Below, one piece after another: positions 9,702 to 19,000 of a stretch of DNA of 64,000 nt; within the stretch, counting starts at the first letter, position 1; each line of letters opens with the position of its first letter. The notes under the pieces are model-generated. The model saw only the letters and a list, made by a program, of their open reading frames with translations, did no database searches and was not told where the DNA came from. This stretch comes from a virus, in the IMG/VR virus record IMGVR_UViG_3300037264_003213, positions 1-64,000 of that record. One strand, written 5' to 3'. Position numbers and translations under genes: made by a program.

Positions 9702-10166
9702 ATGAAAGATTTAGTTAAGTTAAAAGGTTATATTCAAGCAAAGATTAAGTACAAAGATACTGGAAAGATTGAAACAATCCAATTTAAGAATACCATTCTT
9801 GATAGTGGTAAAATGTATTTAGCTAAATGCCTGCTAGAGGAATTTCCAAAGCTTAGCATTAAGTACATGATTTTTGGCGACGGTGGCACTAACAATGGAC
9901 AACCAAGGGAAATTTCACCTATGCAGGAGTCCCTTTTTGGTGTTACCAGAATAAAGAAAACAGTGGTATCACAGGTTGATCCTGATATGCCCAAGCAGAT
10001 CATTTTCAGCGTTGTAATCGGAGAAGAAGAAGGCAACGGATTTTCTTTGAATGAAATGGCATTAGTGTTATCTGATGATACACTTTTTAATCTTTCAACC
10101 TTTTCAGATTTAAATAAGACTGACCAGATGGAAATTGCATGGAGTTGGTTCGTTTGCTTTGCTTAA
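9702..10166 (+). CDS. Tail-fibre-associated structural protein (conserved phage family)
   Basis: 154 residues with AGGAG 6 nt before the ATG. It fits a widespread but poorly named phage pattern: an N-terminal strand-turn ending in a NTILDSGKMYLAKCL helix, a MIFGDGGTNNG turn, then strands with IIFSVVIGEEEGNGFSLNEMALV and a final FNLSTFSDLNKTD...IAWSWFVCF stretch. Such proteins are encoded beside baseplate and fibre genes and are thought to be fibre connectors. Position immediately after the gpI-like gene supports this. Precise role is unknown. Confidence 0.55.
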   Translation: MKDLVKLKGYIQAKIKYKDTGKIETIQFKNTILDSGKMYLAKCLLEEFPKLSIKYMIFGDGGTNNGQPREISPMQESLFGVTRIKKTVVSQVDPDMPKQIIFSVVIGEEEGNGFSLNEMALVLSDDTLFNLSTFSDLNKTDQMEIAWSWFVCFA

Positions 10167-10240
10167 ATATTAGCTGTTGGTTTACAATCAATGACCAGTC
10201 CACAGTTTCAAAAGCTTTAAGGTCTTTGCATCAGTAATCT

Positions 10241-10783
10241 ATGAATACTTTATATAAATATAAACCTTTAAAGTTCGGGTTCATAGTTCTTTGCCCGAAT
10301 ATTAATATAGGTCATTTAAAAAATACTATTAGCTCTATAGACATTTACTATCCAGAAGCTAAAGCGGTAGTTATTGTGCCTAGCGGTTGTAAGAAAGAAG
10401 ATTTAGATGATATATCAAAAATCAAAAAAACTTACAGTGGTGGCAAGACCGTAGCTTCCATGATTAATAAAGGGGTAGAAAATAGTTTGTGTCCTGAATG
10501 GAACTTCATACTGTTCGCTAGAGGTTGGGTTCGAAATAGAATAGATATCAAGTATTCTTATTTTGTAGAGAATGAAAAAGACATTTTGTTTCCCATCATC
10601 AGTAAAAACCTCACTTTTATGGCCTCAGACATCAACGGACTACTTGTTCATAAAAAGACCTTTGAAGACATTGGCGACTTCCCCGACATGGACTCATTAG
10701 ACTCCAGCAAGTTAATTTGGGCGAATAAGGCGATTGAAAAGAATTGTAGGTTTAAGGGTATTGTAGGAGCTAAGCCCTTTTAA
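10241..10783 (+). CDS. Glycosyltransferase-like protein (short, GT-A type?)
   Basis: 180 residues. The N-terminus has a beta-strand FGFIVLCPN followed by a helix and strand pair (KAVVIVPSG), and WNFILFARGW lies where GT-A enzymes have the strand leading to the DxD region, but no clear DxD is present. The second half has GLLVHKKTFEDIGDFPD, like the family segment in which a loop ends in .F...G.f. It is shorter than usual enzymes (220-280 residues), so it may be degenerate or a minimal form. An octamer TATAAATA falls inside its first codons at 10253. Its 3' end overlaps the opposite-strand gene by 4 nt. Confidence 0.45.
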   Translation: MNTLYKYKPLKFGFIVLCPNINIGHLKNTISSIDIYYPEAKAVVIVPSGCKKEDLDDISKIKKTYSGGKTVASMINKGVENSLCPEWNFILFARGWVRNRIDIKYSYFVENEKDILFPIISKNLTFMASDINGLLVHKKTFEDIGDFPDMDSLDSSKLIWANKAIEKNCRFKGIVGAKPF

Positions 10784-11292
10784 ACCAGTCCATATATAAA
10801 ATGCCATCGGTTATTATCTTTATGTTTGCCGTCATTCACTTCTTCCAAATAAAGGTATAAATCTTCCCAACAACCAAACATGCATTCGTGGGGTACTATA
10901 CCATAATACCAAAAAGGTAGATATTCTTTTGGGCGGTTACAAACAAGCAAAGTTGGTTTTTTAGAATTAACGGAATTTATTATTTCATGACATGATCCTG
11001 TAGTTGGAACAGCATAAGGCAAATAAGCAATTAAAAAATCTGATCTGTCTAGAAGGCAGAGGTCTTTTCTAACAAAATTTTTTGCTACTTTTCTAATTGT
11101 TTTATAATCGGCTTCTTCTCTTGCTTTTTTAAGTACAGATGTCCATTGTTGTTTTGGATCATCAAATGGATCAAACACATGTAATCCAAATCTGTTTGTA
11201 AGATTTTTTTTTGGCTCTATGCGCCAGTTTGGTCCATCGCCAAACTCAATAGCTCCAGATAAATATACTCTAAAATTTTTAAGAATAGACAT
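10780..11292 (-). CDS. Nucleoside 2-deoxyribosyltransferase-like protein
   Basis: 170 residues. The ATG at 11292 is preferred over a TTG at 11298, since AGGAGA stands 7 nt upstream. It begins FRVYLSGAIEFGDGPNWR, the nucleotide-binding start of the deoxyribosyltransferase/YtoQ-like superfamily, and later has LLDRSDFLIAYLP followed by TTGSCHEIINS, where the family has the catalytic Glu after a G(t/s) turn. These enzymes exchange bases on deoxynucleosides or hydrolyse deoxynucleotides; a phage could use one in nucleotide salvage or to make a modified nucleotide. The gene overlaps the upstream homing endonuclease by 14 nt. The C-terminal 40 residues are Trp-rich. Confidence 0.6.
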   Translation of the reverse strand: MSILKNFRVYLSGAIEFGDGPNWRIEPKKNLTNRFGLHVFDPFDDPKQQWTSVLKKAREEADYKTIRKVAKNFVRKDLCLLDRSDFLIAYLPYAVPTTGSCHEIINSVNSKKPTLLVCNRPKEYLPFWYYGIVPHECMFGCWEDLYLYLEEVNDGKHKDNNRWHFIYGLV

Positions 11293-12178
11293 TATCAAGT
11301 CTCCTGCTGAATACCTTGTATGTCATAGGTTCAGCAATATCGTGTTTAATTAAATTTATAAACTTTTGACGACAATGATTGGACACAATGATATACCGAT
11401 ACCCATTATATACGGCTATTCTTGTGTCTATTTCAAATTTACCATAAAACCATTTTTTAATCAAGGCATGTTCTGATTCTGAAAAACAACAAGTGCAAAT
11501 TCTTAATGATAGTCCTTCATTGCAATTACATCCGTCATCCATAAACCAAACCGCCACTGATAAGGGCGTCAATTTGTTCAAAATTTTTTCAGTGATTATT
11601 TTAACATTGCTAAGATAAAACTCATTGCGTAAATTTGTAAAAAAAGGATGATAAAAAGTAGAAAAACTCCATCGCCCATTTTTTGTTTTAATTGGGTTCT
11701 TAATACATAAAGATTTTAGTTCATTAAATTTCCAAAATAAATATTTCTTTTGTTTTAAGCCGTGTAATAATCTTAAAGATTTATTTACAGAACATTTCTC
11801 ATTGGTAATTGAACCATCTCCTAACATGGTGCCGTATATTATTTCTATTTGTCTTTCTGTGGGTTGACAAACATGCCTTTCAAAACGATTAATCGCTGCA
11901 ATGCCATACTTTTTTCGTGTTATAAAAACTCTGCCAAGAGTAATATTATATATTTTAGCGATCTCTTCATCAGTTTTAAGTTCTTTACAATACAGTCTAA
12001 CTAAATCATCTTTTGAAATCGTACTACGATTAGATTTTATTTCCAATCTTTTTCTAGCATTAAATACACTTTTCCAGCCGACGTTTAATAAACTTGCTAT
12101 CTGTTGGTCTGTTTTGTGCTGATTGTAATACAAGTGTTCTAATTCACTTTTGTTCAAAGTTATTTTTATTTTACCCAT
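11279..12178 (-). CDS. LAGLIDADG homing endonuclease with N-terminal HTH pair
   Basis: 299 residues. Two LAGLIDADG helices are visible: IIYGTMLGDGSI (about 113-124) and LTPLSVAVWFMDDG (about 203-216), each ending in the metal-binding Asp. Two HTH-like repeats come first (QQIASLLNVGWKSVFNARKRL and EEIAKIYNITLGRVFITRKKYG), probably DNA-contacting modules. It is a free-standing endonuclease gene inserted between the adhesin block and the deoxyribosyltransferase-like gene, whose start it overlaps by 14 nt. Such genes spread by cutting alleles lacking them. No exon or intein surrounds it. Confidence 0.9.
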   Translation of the reverse strand: MGKIKITLNKSELEHLYYNQHKTDQQIASLLNVGWKSVFNARKRLEIKSNRSTISKDDLVRLYCKELKTDEEIAKIYNITLGRVFITRKKYGIAAINRFERHVCQPTERQIEIIYGTMLGDGSITNEKCSVNKSLRLLHGLKQKKYLFWKFNELKSLCIKNPIKTKNGRWSFSTFYHPFFTNLRNEFYLSNVKIITEKILNKLTPLSVAVWFMDDGCNCNEGLSLRICTCCFSESEHALIKKWFYGKFEIDTRIAVYNGYRYIIVSNHCRQKFINLIKHDIAEPMTYKVFSRRLDNVYS

Positions 12179-12238
12179 GTGACTATGATAGTGTGACAGA
12201 TTTGTTTATATGATATATTACTAACCAGGAGACAATAA

Positions 12239-12928
12239 ATGTCAAGTAATCATGAACTTTTTGAGAAAATTGATAAGGTGTTGGAAAATGCACCTGAAAA
12301 TAGACACAGTTATTACCAGCTAAAATACCTAGTGCTGGGTAAAGAGCCTACCACACAAGCCCAATTATGGCAATGCCTGCGGGAATTACAGTCTCGTAGA
12401 GACACCATCGAGACAATAAAACTTCAGGTTGAAGACAGTAAAGATGAAATCGAATTAATGAAAATCGACCATGAGAAGTTCTACGCAAATGATGATGTAA
12501 CATATCAAAATGCTAAAATGGGTGATATCTGCAAGCGTGAAAAGACCATTAAACACAGAAGATTAAAAAGAAAAGAAGAATCCATTTTGAAGAATATAAA
12601 TAAGCTTGAGAAAAAATTGCAATTTGAAATTCAAGAGGCGCAATTCTTTCTCCAGGCGTTTGATAGTTTACAGAAAGTAGAGCAATTAAAAGATTATGAT
12701 GACTATGACGCTCAAAAAGAATTGTGGGAAGCCAAGATTACAGAGGAATTAAATCTTAGGATTTTAACCAGACAGCCACTGCCGCCTGATTTACTTAAAA
12801 CGGCTTTGTCTCTACATAAGGAGTCTGCAATTAAAGAGCAGGTAGTGACATTCTTGGAAAACCGTAAGTTAGAGTACGAAAAGGAGAATAATGCAAGACA
12901 ACAAGTTGACCATAAACAAAGCATCTGA
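12239..12928 (+). CDS. Helical/coiled-coil protein of unknown function
   Basis: 229 residues, charged and almost entirely helical by composition, with a long coiled coil (about 50-160; KREKTIKHRRLKRKEESIL). AGGAGA precedes the start. It is the first gene of the adhesin block and overlaps the next gene by 38 nt, so it is co-translated with the fibres. A role as fibre chaperone or baseplate connector is possible from position only. I do not recognise the family. Confidence 0.6.
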   Translation: MSSNHELFEKIDKVLENAPENRHSYYQLKYLVLGKEPTTQAQLWQCLRELQSRRDTIETIKLQVEDSKDEIELMKIDHEKFYANDDVTYQNAKMGDICKREKTIKHRRLKRKEESILKNINKLEKKLQFEIQEAQFFLQAFDSLQKVEQLKDYDDYDAQKELWEAKITEELNLRILTRQPLPPDLLKTALSLHKESAIKEQVVTFLENRKLEYEKENNARQQVDHKQSI

Positions 12929-13886
12929 AGCTGGGCAGTTATCCGTATTTCCCAAGGCTAAAGACACTCCTTTCAACCTACATTATGCTACTAATAAAGC
13001 TCAAGATACACTCAAGCACACATTAACAAACAATGGGAAATATATAGTTTTAAACGATGCTAGCAGTTTCCCCCAAAGCGGCATAATCAAGATTACTTCA
13101 GCCACATCTGACAACTTATTAACTACTAACGAGGTTATTTTCTACGGCAGGAAAGTTGGCGATCAACTGCATTTACTCCATCGGGGTTATAGTGGCACAA
13201 CTGCACATAATTGGCCTTCGGGGAGCAAAGCAACATGCCCGCTGATGGCGGAACACCACAATGTAATCAAAGACGCAATATTAAAAATACAAAAGAAGAT
13301 TGGCCTAAAAGAAAGTCCAGCCGATGATTCTATCAACGGGATTTTGAATTATTTGGAGAATAAGTGGTTGGCACCGAAACCAGTTTTTAGGAGTTATCCA
13401 AGAATGGGTGCCTCCCCATTAATTGTAACTTTCCATAATTTTTCTACTGGCTACGGCGGCAGATATTTATGGGACTTTGGAGATGGAGAAACAAGTGGCG
13501 AACAACATCCAATCCACACTTACATGGCAGAAGGAAAATATACGGTCAGATTAACAATGACTTCTGTAAATAATGGTCAAGGTTTAGCGGAGAAGCCTGA
13601 CTATATAGAAGTAAATAATGAACAACTCCCTTCTTTCTTTTATGTCACCCCACTTCAGGGGCCAGCAAGCACAGAATTCACGTTAGTAGATCAAAGTGAC
13701 GGTAATATAGTTGAAAGGCATTGGTTCTTTGGGGATGGCACTGATGTTACTATCTCTAACCCTAATTTACATGGTGTTACTCATAAATATGTCAAATCAG
13801 GAATTTATCAACCATCACTAATTGTGAGATTAGCGGACAACAAAATTAAGAAGGTAATATTACCAGAAGGAATAGAAGTTTTATGA
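12891..13886 (+). CDS. Fibre/adhesin protein 1, PKD domains
   Basis: 331 residues, AAGGAG 5 nt before the ATG. The first 145 residues form a domain shared by the next two genes: strands with YIVLNDASSFPQSGIIKI, an EVIFYG turn, an LLHRGYSGTTAHNWPSG segment and an EHHNVIKDAILKIQKKIG helix. Two PKD-type immunoglobulin-like domains follow: RYLWDFGDGETSG (about 195-207) and ERHWFFGDGTDVT (about 276-288). PKD domains are common in surface-binding phage fibres and secreted proteins. The stop overlaps the next start as ATGA. Confidence 0.8.
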   Translation: MQDNKLTINKASEAGQLSVFPKAKDTPFNLHYATNKAQDTLKHTLTNNGKYIVLNDASSFPQSGIIKITSATSDNLLTTNEVIFYGRKVGDQLHLLHRGYSGTTAHNWPSGSKATCPLMAEHHNVIKDAILKIQKKIGLKESPADDSINGILNYLENKWLAPKPVFRSYPRMGASPLIVTFHNFSTGYGGRYLWDFGDGETSGEQHPIHTYMAEGKYTVRLTMTSVNNGQGLAEKPDYIEVNNEQLPSFFYVTPLQGPASTEFTLVDQSDGNIVERHWFFGDGTDVTISNPNLHGVTHKYVKSGIYQPSLIVRLADNKIKKVILPEGIEVL

Positions 13887-15985
13887 TACCCCAGGGCAGT
13901 AATTATCCAGAAGCTTTAGACACAAACGATAATCTTTATCAAGTTCAAGATGCATTACGAGTGCCACTAGGATTTGACTATTATCCTGGTAGTGTCAGTA
14001 TTCTAGCCGATGGTGATTTAAGTAGATTCCCGACAACAGGGATTATTACTCTTGTTGAACAACAAAGCTCCCCCAAAGAACGAGCGATATCTTTATACTA
14101 CGGATCAAGGACCAATCGAGAATTCAATGATCTGGAATTGTTGCCAGATTCTATTGATGTTCTAAAACCTAAAAAGATCACGATGATAACCTTACAGGCG
14201 ATGGCAAATCATCGTGAAGCCCTAAAGGATGCAATCCTGACTATTGAGAAATTTTTGGGCACCAAACATCAAATGGAAACAGAGCCGCGTGGCAATACAA
14301 TCTTTGGCAGACTAAATTTCCTTAAAAAAATCCTGTTTTCACCTAAAGCCTGGTTTGAAGCGAATCGCACTATAGGGGCTGCGCCATTCACAACTAAGTT
14401 TGTCTTTACTGGTTCTGGTAATTATGGCCCTGTTGGACAAGTAATTTATGATTGGAACTTCAACGACGAGACTATATCCACAGTCGAACCAGAAGTTGAA
14501 AAAACATTCCTTAGCCCTGGTGAGTACACAGTTTCCTTAACCGTAAAGAACTACTATGGTGAAGACACAGTGACCTTCCACAATATGGTTAAAATTAAAG
14601 GGCAAGCGCCAGAAGAAGCTACCGTTAAGTTCTTGCCTTTTCAGAATCAGATATACATGGATGATATTATACCAAAGATTAGAACACCAATTAATCAACC
14701 AGTTTTGATCGAAGTCCCACAGAAGACAATGGAAAATAAAAAGACTTTCGCGGGCGAACTAATTGATCCAAGAACAAATAAAGCAGCGGATTCAGTTACA
14801 AACTACACCTGGAGTCTCCATGATGACTTACCACACACCAATACTCACAAAACTAAAGCACTTTACACTGTGGGTGGCTTTTACGATCTAGTATTAAGAA
14901 CAGATACATCGCAAGGAGCTTATAGAATAACGACTTACGAAAACTGTATTGATGTGGTTGAGCCTACTAATCTCTGGATATGGGTAAATGAAAACAAACA
15001 AAGAGTCAGGTCTTATGAATTTGGCTTGGTTGGTGAGACTTTGAAAACTTCTAGTAACACATACGCTTTAAGAGCCAATGACAAATTCCTCGAAGGAAAT
15101 GAGAGACAAAAATTCGAATTCTGGAGAAATAATGGTTTTGCTAAGAAGACTCCGCTCAGATCAGGGGAAGGTGGAGAGGGCTTGTTGTTTTGGGCTAGCG
15201 GCAGGACTCCAGAAGATTCTACATCTGCTGAACAAATATACTTTACTACTTACAATGGGTTCTCGGACTATTACAAAGTAGAGCATTCAGTTGCAAGACC
15301 TTGGAATTGGGCTGCATTGGTAGCAGAAAAAGATGTCTATTTCATTTATGGGACACCAACAGAAGAACCACTTCCTACTGTCTCTTTAACCAATACGTCG
15401 AAAGTAACCTATAATATCGGCAGTGGCATAACATCAAATGACTCAATAGAATATAAGAACTATAAAAACGGGGCACATGATCTCACCGTCAATCATGGAG
15501 TTTTTACATCAACCTATCAAACACCGCATGGACACTATTCTGCTTATAGAACTACTTGGAAAGATAATATTGGCTATATATTAAAGAATTCCAGCCTTGG
15601 TGAATACTTCGATTTCCAAAGTTTTTATAAGACAGAAGGTACGCTTGGATCACCTTTTAACAATATCGTAAAACTACCTGACATGCCTGGAGATAGTAAT
15701 AAAGAGGGTTCTTTAGTAGCTTTGAACAATGGTGTTTATTTCTTTAACAACCACGGCAACACTTATTGTTTTAATACTACAAGTGGTGCATGGGAATCAG
15801 TAAATTCTCATAATAAAATTGCAAGGAGTGAATTAAATAGTTTATTGGCCGCTTCAGATTTGGAATCAAAGGCATATGTAAATATAGAAGACACATCTTT
15901 CTTCAAGTTTAATGAAATAGACATGTCCTACGTCACATTTAATCATGGATCGCTAAATAAGCAATGGTTAATGTCAATTTTTTGA
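13883..15985 (+). CDS. Fibre/adhesin protein 2, PKD domain plus long C-terminus
   Basis: 700 residues, coupled to the previous gene by an ATGA overlap. It repeats the shared N-terminal domain (RFPTTGIITLVEQ..., then a NHREALKDAILTIEKFLG helix), followed by a PKD-like domain (VIYDWNFNDETISTVEP ... SPGEYTVSLTV) in which the canonical FGDG is changed to FNDE. A second Ig-like segment (TNYTWSLHDDLPH ... GGFYDLVLRTD) follows. The last 330 residues are beta-rich, with repeated aromatic and Asn/Ser-rich turns such as LVALNNGVYFFNNHG, as in kelch-like or receptor-binding tips. Probably the receptor-binding fibre or part of it; target unknown. Confidence 0.75.
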   Translation: MIPQGSNYPEALDTNDNLYQVQDALRVPLGFDYYPGSVSILADGDLSRFPTTGIITLVEQQSSPKERAISLYYGSRTNREFNDLELLPDSIDVLKPKKITMITLQAMANHREALKDAILTIEKFLGTKHQMETEPRGNTIFGRLNFLKKILFSPKAWFEANRTIGAAPFTTKFVFTGSGNYGPVGQVIYDWNFNDETISTVEPEVEKTFLSPGEYTVSLTVKNYYGEDTVTFHNMVKIKGQAPEEATVKFLPFQNQIYMDDIIPKIRTPINQPVLIEVPQKTMENKKTFAGELIDPRTNKAADSVTNYTWSLHDDLPHTNTHKTKALYTVGGFYDLVLRTDTSQGAYRITTYENCIDVVEPTNLWIWVNENKQRVRSYEFGLVGETLKTSSNTYALRANDKFLEGNERQKFEFWRNNGFAKKTPLRSGEGGEGLLFWASGRTPEDSTSAEQIYFTTYNGFSDYYKVEHSVARPWNWAALVAEKDVYFIYGTPTEEPLPTVSLTNTSKVTYNIGSGITSNDSIEYKNYKNGAHDLTVNHGVFTSTYQTPHGHYSAYRTTWKDNIGYILKNSSLGEYFDFQSFYKTEGTLGSPFNNIVKLPDMPGDSNKEGSLVALNNGVYFFNNHGNTYCFNTTSGAWESVNSHNKIARSELNSLLAASDLESKAYVNIEDTSFFKFNEIDMSYVTFNHGSLNKQWLMSIF

Positions 15986-16006
15986 TATATAGTATAAAGG
16001 AGTAAG

Positions 16007-19000
16007 GTGGCAATAGGGATACCGAAACCAGTATATCCATTAGCGATAGATTCGGACTACACGCTGTTTAGAGTTAAAAACAGCACACAGGCCACATTGT
16101 CTAAAGATTTAGAAAAAACCAGCGAAATAATAGAAATTACTCCGCAAGACGCCAATGCTACAGAGATATGGTCTGAAAACGGTTTTGTTACTATTGTTGA
16201 TGAATTGATATACTATGATGCAGTAGAGCTAGATGAGAACGCCAAAGTAAACCAGCTTAAAGATTGTATTCGTGGAGTAGAAGGACAACCAGACTTTTAC
16301 CATTTGGGCACCCCTATAGCATCAAACGTAGTTGCACAAACTCACAATCAATTAGTTGATGCGATCATGGCGATTGAAGAAGCTATAGGCGACATTGGCG
16401 ATGTTTTGAAAATAGGGCCACAGCTTAAAGAACAACAAACCGTTAGAAAAAACCTGCTATCACCAGCCAAGACACAAGCTCTTTCAATGGCTGCTGCTCC
16501 TGACGCCTTGTTTGCAGCCCCACTCAATGCGTCTCTATCATCAATGGTGGGTTGTTGCCCGCAAGTGGGCGATGATGCTTGTCCAGATGTTGAATTTGAA
16601 TTTAATATGGCAGGCACCCTTGGGGAATTTTGCATTAGAATCTTCGGAAATTATAATTCCTTTGAACTTGATTTTGGTGATGGAACTAAAGAAAATACAC
16701 AACTATCGGGTGTCCACCAATATGCAGGCTCTGGACCCTTCAATCCAACGGTAACAGTCTGTGCGCCGAATTGTTGCATTGTCCAAATGCCAACACCACC
16801 TAATGAATTTTGTTGTGGCGTTAATTTACCAAATCCATCGGTGCCATTTGTTGTCTATATACCTGATATACCAGCATTCCCGCAATTTATAGCTCCAAAG
16901 CAGATTTGCCCTGGACCGTTATTCAATCTGCCGCCAATTTTATTTCCAGAGGTCAATTTATGCCCTTCTGGTATACCTTCTGTTGCGTCCTGCTGCCCAA
17001 GCCTAATTGTTTCAATAATTGAGGTGTGTAAAACTCCTCAAATCATCCAAATTGTCAGTCCTTGTAAAATCAGCGTTATTTCCTTGGATGGTTGTCACAT
17101 CCCTAGCGTTATTTCGCTAATTGGATGCTGTATGCCTAGTGTCGTCTCTTTCGACGTGGTTGTAGACTTAAGTATAGAACCTATTTGCTTCTGCGAACCA
17201 CCAAGCTTCAACGTAATTAGCTTTGCGCCATTCCCAAACATTGAAAGAGTATCTTTTGATATAGTAGTAGACTTAAGTATAGAGCCTGTTTGCTTCTGCG
17301 AACCACCAAGCTTTAAATGTATTAGTTTCTGCGATGTGCCAAGCTTTGATGTAATTAGCTTCGCTCCGTTCCCAAACATTGGAAGGGTGTCTTTTGACGT
17401 AGATATTAATTTAAGTATAGAACCAGTTCGCTTCTGTGAACCACCAAACTTTAATTGTATTAGTTTCTGTGATGTTCCAAGCTTTCAATGTATTAGTTTC
17501 TGTGATGTTCCAAACTTTAATTGTATTAGTTTCTGCGAAGTGCCAAAATTTGATGTAATTAGCTTCGCTCCGTTCCCAAACATTGGAAGGGTGTCTTTTG
17601 ACGTAGATATTAATTTAAGCCTAGAGCCAGTTCGCTTCTGCCAACCACCAAGCTTTCAATGCATTAGTTTCTGTGAAGTGCCAAGCTTTCAATGTATTAG
17701 TTTCTGCACACCGCCAAACTTTGACGTAATTAGTTTTGCACCATTCCCAAACATTGAAAGGGTATCATTTGATATAGTGGTAGATTTAAGCATAGAGCCA
17801 GTTTGCTTCTGTGAACCACCAAGCTTTGATGTAATTAGTTTTGCTCCATTCCCAAGTATAGAAAGAGTATCATTTGACGTAGTTGTAGACTTGAGCATAG
17901 AACCTATTTGCTTCTGCGAACCACCAAGTTTTGCGCCAATTGGCATATCAGTAGATTTATCATTTGAGCCTGTTTGTTTCTGCGAACCACCAAGCTTCGA
18001 TGTAATTAGCTTTGCGCCATTCCCAAACATTGAAAGAGTGTCTTTTGACGTAGATATTAATTTAAGCCTAGAGCCTGTTTGTTTCTGCGAACCACCAAGC
18101 TTCGATGTAATTAGCTTTGCGCCATTTCCAAGTATAGAAAGAGTATCATTTAACGTAGTTGTAGATTTGAGTATAGACCCTGTTTGCTTCTGTGAACCAC
18201 CAAATTTTAATTGTATTAGTTTCTGTCCACTGCCAATATTTAATTGTATAAGCTTCTGTGCATTCCCAAGTATTGGTCCAGTTCACTTTGACGTAGATAT
18301 TAATTTAAGCATAGAACCAGTTCGCTTTTGTGAACCACCAAACTTTCAATGCATTAGTTTCTGCAATGTTCCAAACTTTAATGTAATTAGTTTTGCACCA
18401 TTCCCAAGTATTGGTCCAGTTCACTTTGACGTAGATATTAATTTAAGCCTAGAGCCAGTTCGCTTCTGCCAACCACCAAGCTTTCAATGTATTAGTTTCT
18501 GCAATGTTCCAAACTTTGATGTAATTAGTTTTGCACCATTCCCAAATATTGGAAGGGTGTCTTTTGACGTAGATATTAATTTAAGCCTAGAGCCAGTTCG
18601 CTTCTGCCAACCACCAAGCTTTCAATGCATTAGTTTCTGTGAAGTGCCAAGCTTTCAATGTATTAGTTTCTGCACACCGCCAAACTTTGACGTAATTAGC
18701 TTTGCGCCATTCCCAAACATTGAAAGGGTGTCATTTGACGTAGTGGTAGATTTAAGCATAGAGCCAGTTTGCTTCTGTGAACCACCAAGTTTTAATGTAA
18801 TTAGTTTTGCACCATTCCCAAGTATAGAAAGAGTATTATTTGACGTAGTTGTAGATTTGAGTATAGAACCTGTTTGCTTCTGTGAACCACCAAGTTTTGC
18901 GCCAATTGGCATATCAGTAGATTTAACATTTGAGCCTATTTGCTTCTGCCAACCACCAAGTTTTGCGCCAATTGGCATATCAGTAGATTTAACATTTGAG

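Noticed and set aside
10253-10260. TATAAATA inside the first codons of the 10241 gene
   Set aside because: Could be a promoter only if the true start were further downstream, where no good ATG exists for 60 codons; counted as chance.
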